Shown piece after piece: positions 40,376-48,396 of a stretch of 64,000 bases of DNA. A model generated the notes under the pieces. That model had not been told where the DNA came from. It did no database searches and saw only the letters and a program-made list of their open reading frames with translations. This DNA comes from DSUN01 sp035527715 (GTDB taxonomy: Bacteria > Planctomycetota > PUPC01 > DSUN01). Within the stretch, counting starts at the first letter, position 1. Each line of letters begins with the position of its first letter. Made by a program: the position numbers and the translations under genes. Location: the NCBI GenBank assembly GCA_035527715.1, contig DATKZY010000144.1:7444-71443 (forward strand). Direction: 5' to 3'.

Positions 40376-41545
40376 CTACAAAACGCCGTAGATGTAGGCC
40401 AGGCAGAAGTACCCGCCGATGAGCACGAACAGCGCGCCCGTCGCCCAGCGCGCCCAGCGCTCGAACTGCGTGAGCCGGTGGAACACCTTGCCCACGGACT
40501 GCGCGCTGAACGCCAGCACCACGGCCACCGCCACCACGGGAACCGCCGTGCCCAGGCCGAAAAGCGTCGGCAACAGCACGCTCGACTGGCTCTGGAGCGC
40601 CAGCCCGAGCAGGCTGCCGAAGAACAGCGCCGCCGACACCGGGCAGAAGGCCAGAGCGAAGAGGATGCCCAGCAGCCCCGCGCCCCACACGCCCATCGCC
40701 TCCACCCGACGCTGCGTCGCCTCGCCCGGCGCGAACCCGCGGAAGCTCAGCTCCACGAGCCGCAACAGCACGATGCCCACGAGGAGGAGGATCGGGCCGA
40801 GGAACCGGTTCATGTACCGCGACAGCGCGGCGGCCACCTGGGCCTTGTAGAGCAGTCCCCCCACGATCAGCGCCGCCAGCACCACGTACACGAGCGTGCG
40901 CCCCACCGTGTACAGCAGGCCCGAGAGCAGCACCTGCCGCGAGCTGCCCACCCGCCGCCCGACGAAGGAGATGGCCGCGATATTCGTCGCCAGCGGGCAC
41001 GGGCTGATCGAGGTCAGGATGCCCAGCCACAGCGCCGACAGCGCGGCGAGCAGCAGCCCCTTCGCCAGCGGCCCCCCGCCGGCGGCCCGCTCGTCCTTGA
41101 GGAACGCCCCCACCGCCCCCTGCACAAACCCGACGAGGCGCGGGCCGTCGTCCAGGTAGTCCCACACCTCCTCCAGGTTCTTGTAGCGCCCCGGCTTGCC
41201 GTCGCGGAACTCGACGAGGACGACCGTGCTGGCGGCGATCTCGTACGCCTTCTCGAAGCCCTCGTTGCCGGGTGCCTGGTAGTTGGCCACGTGCCACTCG
41301 GCCTGCCCCTGTCGCAGCTCTTGCGGGAAGCCCTTCTCGAGCGCCTCGCGCGACAGCCGCTCGATCTTCCGGCACGAATCGCACCGCTTGTTCCCGTGGA
41401 AGTAGTAGACGCTGATGCCATTGAACGGCCCCTGGGCTTCGGCCCTCGCCGTCGGGCCGGGCCGCACCTCCTTCACGACGAGCGTGACGAGGCTCGCCGC
41501 CACGAAGGCCAGGAGGGGCGCCGCGATGAGCCACTTCCATTTCAC
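40376..41545 (-). CDS. ArsF-ArsG fusion: thioredoxin-like domain plus CcdA-type permease
   Basis: 389 residues. An N-terminal membrane anchor (~5-25) precedes an ArsF-like thioredoxin-fold domain (VYYFHGNKRCDSCRKIE with C55-C58, then EFRDGKPGRY). From ~160 a six-span CcdA-like permease follows, with the paired CP motifs SPCPLA (C183) and FCPVSA (C301). In Shewanella-type arsEFG operons ArsF (nitroreductase-associated) and ArsG (aromatic arsenical efflux permease) are separate proteins; here they are one. The GTG at 41545 has AGGAG 8 nt upstream and follows the small thioredoxin gene by 14 bp. A role as plain thiol-electron carrier across the membrane is the main alternative. Confidence 0.78.
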   Translation of the reverse strand: MKWKWLIAAPLLAFVAASLVTLVVKEVRPGPTARAEAQGPFNGISVYYFHGNKRCDSCRKIERLSREALEKGFPQELRQGQAEWHVANYQAPGNEGFEKAYEIAASTVVLVEFRDGKPGRYKNLEEVWDYLDDGPRLVGFVQGAVGAFLKDERAAGGGPLAKGLLLAALSALWLGILTSISPCPLATNIAAISFVGRRVGSSRQVLLSGLLYTVGRTLVYVVLAALIVGGLLYKAQVAAALSRYMNRFLGPILLLVGIVLLRLVELSFRGFAPGEATQRRVEAMGVWGAGLLGILFALAFCPVSAALFFGSLLGLALQSQSSVLLPTLFGLGTAVPVVAVAVVLAFSAQSVGKVFHRLTQFERWARWATGALFVLIGGYFCLAYIYGVL

Positions 41546-41559
41546 GAGGGGGACTCCTG

Positions 41560-41790
41560 TCAGGCGAGAAGGGCCTTGATGTCGTCGGACGAGGGCACTT
41601 TGCCCACGAGCTTCACCTTGCCGTCCACCACGAGGGCGGGCGTCATCATCACGCCGAAGGCCAGGATCTGCGCGATGTCGGTCACCTTCTCCAGTTGGTA
41701 GTCCACTCCGAGGGCTTTTGCGGCCGCCTCGGCGTTCTCCGCGAGCTTCTTGCACTTGGGGCAGCCTGTGCCCAGCACCTGAATCTTCAT
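41560..41790 (-). CDS. Small thioredoxin / redox-active disulfide protein (ArsE-like)
   Basis: 76 residues, thioredoxin fold reduced to about 4 strands and 3 helices, active site GCPKC (C10-C13), cis-Pro region MMTPALVVDG. It belongs to the TM0996/MTH895 glutaredoxin-like group found in arsenic and ArsP-permease clusters. Probably reduces ArsC or passes electrons to the CxxC of the fused ArsF domain. It starts 1 nt after the arsC stop. Confidence 0.82.
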   Translation of the reverse strand: MKIQVLGTGCPKCKKLAENAEAAAKALGVDYQLEKVTDIAQILAFGVMMTPALVVDGKVKLVGKVPSSDDIKALLA

Positions 41791-41791
41791 C

Positions 41792-42232
41792 TCATTTCTC
41801 CAGCAGCGCGTCCGGCAGGGTTTCCACGAAGGCCCGGATTTCGTCGCGCACGCGCCGGTAGTGCGCGAGGGCCTCTTCCTCGGACTTCGCGCCAGCCGCC
41901 AGCCGCGGCGGGTCGTCGAAGCCCACATGCACGGTCCTCACCCGCCCCGGAAAGAGCGGGCAACTCTCATGCGCATGATCGCACACGGTGATCACGCAGT
42001 CAAACGAAATGTGCCTCAACTCGTCCACGTGCTTCGAGCGATGGGCCGAGATGTCCACCCCCGCCTCGGCCATGACCTGCACGGCTCGGGGGTTGAGCCC
42101 GTGGGTCTCGATGCCGGCCGAGTAGGCATCGAGCAGATCGCCCTTCAGGGCGCGTGCCCAGCCCTCGGCCATCTGGCTGCGGCACGAGTTGCCCGTGCAC
42201 AGGAACAGCACCTTGAGCTCCCGCTTCGCCAT
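41792..42232 (-). CDS. arsC: Arsenate reductase, thioredoxin-coupled low-molecular-weight phosphatase type
   Basis: 146 residues. The P-loop CTGNSCRSQ (C12-x5-R18) is followed by C84 and C91 in VCDHAHESC. The spacings (72 and 7 residues) equal those of the C10/C82/C89 triad of the staphylococcal enzyme, so the cysteine relay is intact. Reduces As(V) to As(III) for export by ACR3, recycled by thioredoxin. The ATG at 42232 overlaps the lipoprotein stop (TGATG). The thioredoxin gene follows at once, which fits the mechanism. Confidence 0.93.
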   Translation of the reverse strand: MAKRELKVLFLCTGNSCRSQMAEGWARALKGDLLDAYSAGIETHGLNPRAVQVMAEAGVDISAHRSKHVDELRHISFDCVITVCDHAHESCPLFPGRVRTVHVGFDDPPRLAAGAKSEEEALAHYRRVRDEIRAFVETLPDALLEK

Positions 42233-42819
42233 CAACGAGGCCCCTTCTGCTCGGCCTCGGGCGCAGCGGGCCTCGGCGGCTCGTTGGGCGCGGTGCCCCC
42301 CTTCACGTCGTCGCCGCTGAGGTCAATGAGGAACCAGCCCAGGAAGAAGTCGGGGATTTCCAGCCAGCAGATGTTGGCGGTGATGCCGACCCAGCCGAGG
42401 TGGAAGTAGTGTTTGCACGAGACGCGGTAGGGCTGCTTGCCCCGTTCGCCGCGGGCGATGGCCAGGAGGCCCACCGGCTGGTCCTCCACCGCCTTGTCGC
42501 CGGCCTTCTCCCCGGCCTTCGCGGGCCCCTGCCAGGTGTTTCTCTCGTAGCCCCAGACCAGGGCGCCGGCATTCCGCTGATGGTGCTCCATCACGCCCAC
42601 CTTGCCGCGGCCCACGCCCGCGTAATAGCCGTCCACCTTGCCGAACCCGATGGGCAGGATCACCGGGCAGTTCATGTAGAGGCCGAACTGCGGCTTCTTC
42701 GAGAACGTCAGCCCCAGGTCGAACATCTCGGCCGCGTCGCGTCCTCGGTTGCGCAGGTAGGTGCAGCCCTGCGCCGCGAGGGCCGCTGCGGCCAGGGTGG
42801 CAAGCAGTCGTTGCCTCAT
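42232..42819 (-). CDS. Lipoprotein of the CTYLRNRG family inside the arsenic operon
   Basis: 195 residues, lipobox AAQGC, then [25 protein letters not shown] start and the conserved segments [52 protein letters not shown]. The short tail is Pro/Glu-rich. It overlaps the acr3 stop by ATGA (AAAGGAG upstream) and the arsC start by TGATG, so it is an integral operon member and not an insertion. The conserved His, Asn and aromatic residues hint at ligand binding. No known domain. Likely faces the periplasm or outer membrane. Confidence 0.78.
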   Translation of the reverse strand: MRQRLLATLAAAALAAQGCTYLRNRGRDAAEMFDLGLTFSKKPQFGLYMNCPVILPIGFGKVDGYYAGVGRGKVGVMEHHQRNAGALVWGYERNTWQGPAKAGEKAGDKAVEDQPVGLLAIARGERGKQPYRVSCKHYFHLGWVGITANICWLEIPDFFLGWFLIDLSGDDVKGGTAPNEPPRPAAPEAEQKGPR

Positions 42820-44027
42820 GTCTTGCTCCTTTCCTCGGTGGGGAACCAGTGGCGGGTCGCCAGGCAGATCTTCACGAGCATCAGCATCACGGGCACCTCG
42901 ATGAGCACGCCGACCACGGTGGCCAGCGCCGCGCCCGACGAGAGGCCAAAGAGCATCGTGGCCGTGGCAATCGCCACCTCGAAGTGGTTCGACGCGCCGA
43001 TCATCGCCGATGGGGCGGCGTCCTCATAGGTCAGCTTCAGCGGCCTCGACCACCAGTAGCCGAGCCAGAAGATGAGATTCGTCTGGATGAACAGGGGGAT
43101 GGCGATCCACAGGATCGTCAGCGGATTGCCCAGGATCACCTCGCCCTTGAACGAGAACAGGAGCACGAGGGTGATCAGCAGCGCGATGATGGTGACGGGC
43201 GTGAGGACGTGGAGGAACTTCTCCTTGAACCACACGTCGCCCTTGGCCTTGATGAGCCACTTCCGCGAGAAATAGCCCGCGACGAGCGGCAGCGCCACGT
43301 AGATGCCGATCGAGAGCACCAGCGCCTGCCACGGCACGGGCAATCGCCCCACGCCGAGCAGGAAGCCGCCCAGCGGGCCGTAGAGGACGAGCATCGTGAG
43401 CGAGTTGATCGCCACCATCACCAGCGTGTGGCCGTCGTTGCCCTTCGCCAGGTAGCCCCACACGAGCACCATCGCGGTGCAGGGCGCGATGCCAAGGAGG
43501 ATACAGCCGGCCAGATAGCTCCGCCACAGCGGCACCTCGAGCATCTTCGCCCCGTCGTGCAGCACCACCTGCCCCGCGCCATACGTGGCCCCGAGGTCCA
43601 GGTTCTGCCCCAACGGCATCTTTACGTAGTCCTTCGCCTCCGGGCCGATGAAGCCCAGGAAGAGCGTGCCGAGGAAGAACACGGCGATGGCGTACATCGT
43701 GAACGGCTTGATCACCCAGTTCACGAAGAGCGTGAGGCCCACAGGCTTGATGTTTCGGCCTGCCTTCAGCACCTCGCCGAAGTCAATCTTGACCATGATC
43801 GGGTACATCATGAAGAACAGGCACACGGCGATGGGGATGGAGACGACGGGCGCATCGCCCACGCAGATCGCCAGCCCATCCAGGGCCGTGGCGACGCGCG
43901 GCGCCACCTTCCCAAGGGCGATGCCGCCCAGGATGCACAGGGCGACCCACACGGTGAGGTACCGCTCGAAAACGCTCAGGCCCTTCGGCCGCTTCGTGAC
44001 ACAGGCCTCCGACGCCACGTTCGACAT
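42816..44027 (-). CDS. acr3: Arsenite efflux permease ACR3
   Basis: 403 residues with ten hydrophobic spans. Family signatures: [15 protein letters not shown] in span 3, and [19 protein letters not shown], whose Cys is the conserved ACR3 cysteine, and [17 protein letters not shown]. Exports As(III), and possibly Sb(III), coupled to the proton gradient. ATG 44027 is immediately after GGAAGGAG, an unusually short spacing; GTG 44045 is an in-frame alternative. First gene of the tight acr3-lipoprotein-arsC-thioredoxin-arsFG run. Confidence 0.92.
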   Translation of the reverse strand: MSNVASEACVTKRPKGLSVFERYLTVWVALCILGGIALGKVAPRVATALDGLAICVGDAPVVSIPIAVCLFFMMYPIMVKIDFGEVLKAGRNIKPVGLTLFVNWVIKPFTMYAIAVFFLGTLFLGFIGPEAKDYVKMPLGQNLDLGATYGAGQVVLHDGAKMLEVPLWRSYLAGCILLGIAPCTAMVLVWGYLAKGNDGHTLVMVAINSLTMLVLYGPLGGFLLGVGRLPVPWQALVLSIGIYVALPLVAGYFSRKWLIKAKGDVWFKEKFLHVLTPVTIIALLITLVLLFSFKGEVILGNPLTILWIAIPLFIQTNLIFWLGYWWSRPLKLTYEDAAPSAMIGASNHFEVAIATATMLFGLSSGAALATVVGVLIEVPVMLMLVKICLATRHWFPTEERSKT

Positions 44028-44069
44028 CTCCTTCCGTTGTGACACTCCAGCCGAGTGAAGTGCCCGCCC

Positions 44070-44116
44070 CCACCGACCTTGTGTCGGTGGAGCGAAGGAT
44101 TGGCCACTACGCCAAG
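44070..44116 (-). promoter_or_regulatory. Control region before acr3: hairpin and CTTGGCG-type inverted repeat
   Basis: Minus strand CTTGGCGTAGTGGCCAA (44116-44100) is an inverted repeat TTGGC/GCCAA resembling the half-site found in the arsR promoter. Below it is a perfect 8-bp hairpin (CCACCGAC / GTCGGTGG, 44070-44090). Candidate ArsR site or attenuator. Confidence 0.4.
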
Positions 44117-44133
44117 CGGCCCTCACCCCCCCA

Positions 44134-44181
44134 TCCCCCTCTCCCCCCGCCCGCCGCGCGGCGGGCGGGGGGAGAGGGGGA
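44134..44181. repeat. 48-bp perfect palindrome
   Basis: Two 24-bp arms with no loop, axis between 44157 and 44158, centred on GCCGCGCGGC and extended by C-runs and CTCT. Related C/G-rich palindromes occur at 45453-45471 and 63961-63983, so this is one member of a dispersed intergenic family. It lies between the radical SAM gene and acr3. Confidence 0.85.
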
Positions 44182-44225
44182 GAAGAGGGGGAGGCTCACG
44201 GCACAGTAGTTGCCAATCCCTCGCT

Positions 44226-44246
44226 CCACTGGGGCAAGCCCAGTGG
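44226..44246 (-). terminator. Hairpin after the radical SAM gene
   Basis: CCACTGGG / CCCAGTGG with a 5-nt loop, 38 nt past the stop at 44284. No T-run. Confidence 0.35.
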
Positions 44247-44283
44247 GGGCGTGCACATCAGTCGGGCGAAGTGTTACCTTCAG

Positions 44284-45441
44284 CTATGGGCATTGCACAA
44301 TCCCCGCGGCCCACAGGCACTCGCCGCAGCGGGGGAAATCGTCGCCGAAACAGTCCTCCTCGTTGTCGCGCCGCAGGTCGCAGCCGCCGCACTCGATGCA
44401 GGGGGCGAAGGCGAACTCGCGGACGCGCCCGCGGAAGGCCCGATACTCGCCGCCCTGCCACAGGTCCTTGAGCCGCGTCTCGTGGATGTTCCCCAGGACG
44501 TAGCGGCGGGCGCGTTTCGCCTTATCGCGGAAGTAGTAGGTGTGCGAGTGGAGCAACGGCAGGCAGGGGCTCACCGCGCCGTCCCAACGGATGGCCAGCC
44601 GCCCCTCGGCGACGAAGGGGCAGCGGGGGTCGGCCCCCGCAACGTCGGCACCGTTCCTCCGCAGCCGGGTGCCCGTGGCGCGCATCCGCTCGACCACCCC
44701 GCTCGCCGCGGAGCGCGGGTCCATCAGCGGCAGGTCCACGGCAGGGTCCCACGGGGTGATGAGGTGCCGACGCGACGCGGTGGTCCACTGGTCGTACAGG
44801 ATGTCGCCCGCCAGCTCGGGCGTGTGCGGCACGAGGTTGGTGACCAGCACGCCCGTGAAGCCGAGCTGGGGCGCGAGCCGCACCAGGGCCGGCAGCTCGC
44901 CGATGTTGCGCTTCGTGGCCACGAACTCGATGACGACCTCGGGGTACGCGACGTTGTGCAGCACGCGCAGGCGATGAAACGCTCGCAGGTTGCCCTCGAC
45001 GGCTGGGAACGTCCCCGCGTGCAGGCTCTGGCTCGCGTCGCCGCTCAAGCCGTCCACCGACACGATCAGCTTGTCGAGCCGCAGCTTGATGAGCCGCTCC
45101 ATCGCCTCGGGCGTCAGAAGCAGGCCGTTGGTGACCGCCTCGACGGCGAACCGCGCGCCCTTGGCGAGGGCGACGAACTCCACGAAGAGCGGGTGCGCCA
45201 TCGGCTCGCCGTAACCGCTGAAGTTCAGGGTGGCCAGGCCCGGCAGTTCGGCGCACTGCTCGACGACGCGGCGAAACGTGGCCAGCGACATCTCCCCGCC
45301 CGGCTCCTCGAAGGCGCGGCGCAGGCACATCGCGCAGTCGAGGTTGCACGCCGTCGTCAGCTCGACGTATGCCTTTCGTGGCGCATCGTCGCCGCCGCCC
45401 CGCGCCTCCCGACGCACTGGAGGGATCACCTCGATCAGCAT
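44284..45441 (-). CDS. Radical SAM/SPASM-type protein
   Basis: 385 residues. N-terminal radical SAM core with CNLDCAMC (C32-C36-C39) after YVELTTA, GYGEP at strand 2 and SVDGLSGD. The C-terminal ~110 residues hold a SPASM-like set of cysteines (CPFV, SPCLP, FAPCIECGGC, NEEDCFGDDFPRCGEC) for auxiliary Fe-S clusters. The pattern resembles maturases of metallocofactor oxidoreductases or of peptides rather than ArsS of arsenosugar synthesis. ATG 45441 is preceded by GAGG at 6 nt. Its position between a flavoprotein and acr3 is unusual for an arsenic cluster. Confidence 0.75.
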   Translation of the reverse strand: MLIEVIPPVRREARGGGDDAPRKAYVELTTACNLDCAMCLRRAFEEPGGEMSLATFRRVVEQCAELPGLATLNFSGYGEPMAHPLFVEFVALAKGARFAVEAVTNGLLLTPEAMERLIKLRLDKLIVSVDGLSGDASQSLHAGTFPAVEGNLRAFHRLRVLHNVAYPEVVIEFVATKRNIGELPALVRLAPQLGFTGVLVTNLVPHTPELAGDILYDQWTTASRRHLITPWDPAVDLPLMDPRSAASGVVERMRATGTRLRRNGADVAGADPRCPFVAEGRLAIRWDGAVSPCLPLLHSHTYYFRDKAKRARRYVLGNIHETRLKDLWQGGEYRAFRGRVREFAFAPCIECGGCDLRRDNEEDCFGDDFPRCGECLWAAGIVQCP

Positions 45442-45452
45442 GCGCACCTCAG

Positions 45453-45471
45453 CCTCTCCCCAAGGGAGAGG
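45453..45471. repeat. Short C/G palindrome upstream of the radical SAM gene
   Basis: CCTCTCCC / GGGAGAGG arms with a CAA loop, 12 bp before the radical SAM start codon. Same style as the palindromes at 44134 and 63961. Confidence 0.6.
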
Positions 45472-45508
45472 GGGGATGGTCGCCTCCCCGCCAAGCACGT
45501 ACGCCGGC

Positions 45509-46210
45509 TCATCCGGCGATTCCCGCCATCTTCAGGGCGACCTCGGCCACGCGGCGGCCGAGGTTTTTCGCGGTGCCCAGGCCGAGCTCGTCGCCGCTGA
45601 TGTCGTCCTTGTTGTTCCACAAGGTCGCGCCGCGATGGGCGGTCGGCCGGCCGTCGCCCACAATGAGCATCTCGTGGCACATCAAGGCCGCCTGGATGCA
45701 CTGAATCGTCAGCTCCTGCCCGCCGTTGCGGTTGCCGCCCACAGCCACGACGCCCGCCACTTTGCCGCTGAGCGGGAAATTCGCCTTGCGGAAGACCACC
45801 CAACGGTCCAGGAACGCCTTGCACAGGGAACTCATCGAGCCGAAGTAGACGGGTGAGCCGACGATGATGCCGCCCACCTTCGGGTCGCTGAGCTTCGGCG
45901 CCAGCTTCAGGAAATCGTCCTCCTGCCCCGCCGGCAGCGGCACGCCGGCGGCCACGGCGCCGTTGATGTTCATGTCCGCCAACTCGATCAGCTCGACCTC
46001 GATGGCCGGGCTGGCCGCCTTCGCGGCGTCCAGGACCGCCTGGACGGCCGCCGCGGTGGTCTTGCCCTTCCGCGGGCTGCACGCGACGCCGACGATCTTC
46101 ACGCCCTTCGCCGGCGCAGGGGCCTCCGCCGCCAGGGCCTGGGCGGCCCCAGCCGCCACCGCGCCGCCCACGAAGCCCAGGAACGCACGCCGCCTCACAT
46201 CATCTGCCAT
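45509..46210 (-). CDS. Tat-exported flavodoxin-fold (NADPH:FMN reductase-like) protein
   Basis: 233 residues. Twin-arginine-type signal RRRAFLGFVGGAVAAGAA, then a flavodoxin fold: VGVACSPRKGKTTAAAVQAVL (FMN loop), VGSPVYFGSMSSLCKAFLDR, AVGGNRNGGQELTIQCI. Export of a flavin enzyme by Tat with folded cofactor is plausible. It sits between the ArsP-type permease (12 bp gap) and the radical SAM gene. A possible role is reducing arsenicals or quinones outside the membrane; arsH-like function is not established. ATG 46210 follows GAGGAG. Confidence 0.78.
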   Translation of the reverse strand: MADDVRRRAFLGFVGGAVAAGAAQALAAEAPAPAKGVKIVGVACSPRKGKTTAAAVQAVLDAAKAASPAIEVELIELADMNINGAVAAGVPLPAGQEDDFLKLAPKLSDPKVGGIIVGSPVYFGSMSSLCKAFLDRWVVFRKANFPLSGKVAGVVAVGGNRNGGQELTIQCIQAALMCHEMLIVGDGRPTAHRGATLWNNKDDISGDELGLGTAKNLGRRVAEVALKMAGIAG

Positions 46211-46221
46211 GGCCGTTCTCC

Positions 46222-47523
46222 TCAAAGGACACCGAAGGTCAGGCCGACCACTGTGGACATTATGGCCACCAGGATGCAGAAGACAAGCGTCTTCTTCCAG
46301 CCCATCACCTTCCGCAGCACGAGGATGCTGGGGATCGAGAGCGCCGGCCCCGCCAGCAGCAGCGACAGGGCCGGGCCCTTCGCCATCCCCAGGTCCATCA
46401 GCGCCTGCGTGATCGGTATCTCGGTGAGCGTGGCGAAGTACCAGAGCATCCCCGCGAACGAGGCCACGAAGTTCGCCAGCAGGCCGTTGTCGCCGACGAG
46501 GGCCGCCACGCTCTTCTCGGGGATGAGATGGGAGATGAATCCCGTGATGAACACGCCGCCAAACAGCAGCGGCACAATCATCTTGCCAAACGTCCACGTC
46601 GCGTCCAGCCACTCCTTGACCTCTTTGCGGCTGAACCAGCGCCAGAGCATCAGCAGCACGGCGAGCCCCATCGCCCCGGCCAGGTGCCACTTGATGCTGT
46701 GGACGGCCATCGTGAAGCTGGGGACGGGTTTCGCCGACGCGATGTCGGCCTTTGCCAGCCGCTGCACCTCGGGGTCGAGATGACCGCTGGGCAGATAGGC
46801 CTGCACGTCCAGCGCGTCGGTCGTCTTGTAGCGGACGTTGGCCTGGAAGGCCCGCCCGTCCCGCATCACGATCGTCACGTCGTTCGTGTTGAACCAGTCG
46901 CTGAAGACGAGGAACAGCACCATCGCGGCGAAGAAGAGGGCCGTCTGCCACAGGCGGCGGGGGCTGGCCGGCGGCTCAGGGAGTTGCATGACCGCCTCGA
47001 CCCGCCTCTTCTCCGCGTGGCGGAAGAAGAAGGCCATGAGCAGCCCGATCACGTAGGCGAAGGCCACGGAGCCGACGACCCGCGCCACGCCGAGGTCCAG
47101 GCCCAGCACGCGGGCCGACAGGAAGATAGCCATCACATTGATCGCCGGCCCGGAGTAGAGGAACGCGCTCCCCGGCCCCAGTCCCGCGCCCATCGCGTAG
47201 ATGCCCGCGAACATCGGCAGCACGCTGCACGAGCATACCGCCAGGATCACCCCCGACACCGCCCCCACCGTGTAGGCCAGGAAGCGATTCGAGTTCGGCC
47301 CCAGATACCGCATCACCGAGGCCTGCGACAGGAACGTGCCGATCGCCCCCGCGATGAACATCGCCGGCACCACGCACGCCAGCGTGTGCTCGCGCACGTA
47401 CCATTGGAGCAGCCGAAACGCCTCGTGCACTGCCCCCGACACCTTCGGGTCCGAGAACGGCACGAAGTAGAAGAACACGAAGATGCCGACCAGGACCGCC
47501 AGGGTCTTCAGCTCTCTCCGCAC
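46222..47523 (-). CDS. ArsP/DUF318-type permease
   Basis: 433 residues, about ten membrane spans in two halves, with the family's CSCSVLP motif (in ILAVCSCSVLPMFAGIYAMG) and a large extracytoplasmic insert (~220-290) between spans. The second half repeats the fold (GGVFITGFISHLIPEKS, LSLLLAGPALSIPSILV). ArsP exports trivalent organoarsenicals; relatives move other metals or metalloids. GTG start with AGGAGA 5 nt upstream. Directly downstream of arsR on the same strand, so likely ArsR-controlled. Confidence 0.82.
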   Translation of the reverse strand: MRRELKTLAVLVGIFVFFYFVPFSDPKVSGAVHEAFRLLQWYVREHTLACVVPAMFIAGAIGTFLSQASVMRYLGPNSNRFLAYTVGAVSGVILAVCSCSVLPMFAGIYAMGAGLGPGSAFLYSGPAINVMAIFLSARVLGLDLGVARVVGSVAFAYVIGLLMAFFFRHAEKRRVEAVMQLPEPPASPRRLWQTALFFAAMVLFLVFSDWFNTNDVTIVMRDGRAFQANVRYKTTDALDVQAYLPSGHLDPEVQRLAKADIASAKPVPSFTMAVHSIKWHLAGAMGLAVLLMLWRWFSRKEVKEWLDATWTFGKMIVPLLFGGVFITGFISHLIPEKSVAALVGDNGLLANFVASFAGMLWYFATLTEIPITQALMDLGMAKGPALSLLLAGPALSIPSILVLRKVMGWKKTLVFCILVAIMSTVVGLTFGVL

Positions 47524-47568
47524 GTTCGTCTCCTATGCCCCGCCCGCGCCGGCGAGGGTCACATTCTC

Positions 47569-47584
47569 ACATTCTACAGAATGT
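47569..47584 (-). promoter_or_regulatory. Palindrome in the arsR-permease gap
   Basis: ACATTCT-2-AGAATGT, 46 bp before the permease start. Candidate operator. Confidence 0.35.
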
Positions 47585-47634
47585 TGGAACATCGCCTGGC
47601 CCGCGCTGCTTGCGGCGGGCCGATGGCGGATCGG

Positions 47635-47649
47635 CCAACTCGCCAAGCC
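47635..47649 (-). promoter_or_regulatory. 15-bp copy of the arsR-promoter motif
   Basis: CCAACTCGCCAAGCC on the plus strand, identical to 48050-48064 inside the arsR promoter. Lies 35 bp after the arsR stop, upstream of the permease. Probable second regulator site. Confidence 0.45.
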
Positions 47650-47683
47650 TGCACGCAAAGAAAAAGCCACTCGACACCGCAGA

Positions 47684-48016
47684 TCACTCCCCGCGTCGCC
47701 CGGCCAGAGCGAGCTGCTCCCGCGCCGTCGAGGCGATGACCGACTCCACGCAGTCGAAGAACTGGAGGATGCACGGGCAGCGGAGCGCGTAGTAGACCTG
47801 CGAGCCGCGCTTGTCGTCCGACGCGATCCCCGCGCCCCGCAGGATGGCCAGGTGCCTGGAAACCGTGGACATGTCCGCCCCCACCATCTCGGTGAGCTCG
47901 CACACGCACTTCTCGCCCCGCGAGAGGGCGTCCACGATGAACAGCCGCGTCGGATGGGCCATGGCCTTGACGATCCGGGCCCTGGCCTCCATGCGTGCCT
48001 GGGTCTTTGCATCCAC
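47684..48016 (-). CDS. arsR: ArsR-family metalloregulator
   Basis: 110 residues, winged-helix ArsR/SmtB repressor. The recognition-helix region is GADMSTVSRHLAILRGAG. EKCVCELTE (C37, C39) matches the ELCVCDL metalloid-binding motif of ArsR. Additional Cys at 80, 82 and 89 in LRCPCILQFFDC could also coordinate As(III). The GTG at 48016 follows AAGGAGG with a 6-nt gap and starts before a typical first helix; the longer ATG start would run into the promoter. It probably represses its own promoter and the genes downstream. Confidence 0.9.
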   Translation of the reverse strand: MDAKTQARMEARARIVKAMAHPTRLFIVDALSRGEKCVCELTEMVGADMSTVSRHLAILRGAGIASDDKRGSQVYYALRCPCILQFFDCVESVIASTAREQLALAGRRGE

Positions 48017-48036
48017 GGCATTCCTCCTTCCAAACA

Positions 48037-48071
48037 CTTGGCAGTATCCCCAACTCGCCAAGCCCTGTCAA
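48037..48071 (-). promoter_or_regulatory. arsR promoter with overlapping operator
   Basis: Minus strand TTGACA (48071-48066, perfect), 17-nt spacer, GATACT (48048-48043). An inverted repeat CTTGGC-N14-GCCAAG (48062-48037) straddles the -10 box, where a repressor would block polymerase. Confidence 0.65.
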
Positions 48072-48396
48072 CCCAATATCGCGCCGACACGCCCGAATGG
48101 CACCAATGCAAGGGACTCAGGCCCGCCCAAAGGGCGGCAGGGGATACCGCACGAGCGTCTGGCATGAACCAGTCGTGGTGGCGCCGTGAAGGGCGAGCAA
48201 TCCCATTGGGGCAACATGCCCTCAATTTTCAGTTTTTCTGGCCTCACCCGGCGCCCTGGGCCACTGCCGCCTGGCACTACAACGCTGGATTCCCCCCCCC
48301 CCAGCCGCGGGGTGGGACATCTATAGGTGATTGAGCTCCAACTGGGAGGCAGGGGGGCGCGGATGTGCCTGGGTTGGGTTTCCTGGAGCGTGTTGC
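48072..48396. other. Gene-free stretch between esterase and arsR promoter
   Basis: No gene, RNA or repeat recognised. An 11-C homopolymer (48292-48302) and a T-rich patch (48226-48238) are the only distinctive sequences. Confidence 0.5.

Noticed and set aside
44284..45441. ArsS (arsenosugar radical SAM) identity
   Set aside because: ArsS is shorter with a different CxxxCxxC context and no such set of C-terminal cysteines; ArsM is also absent.
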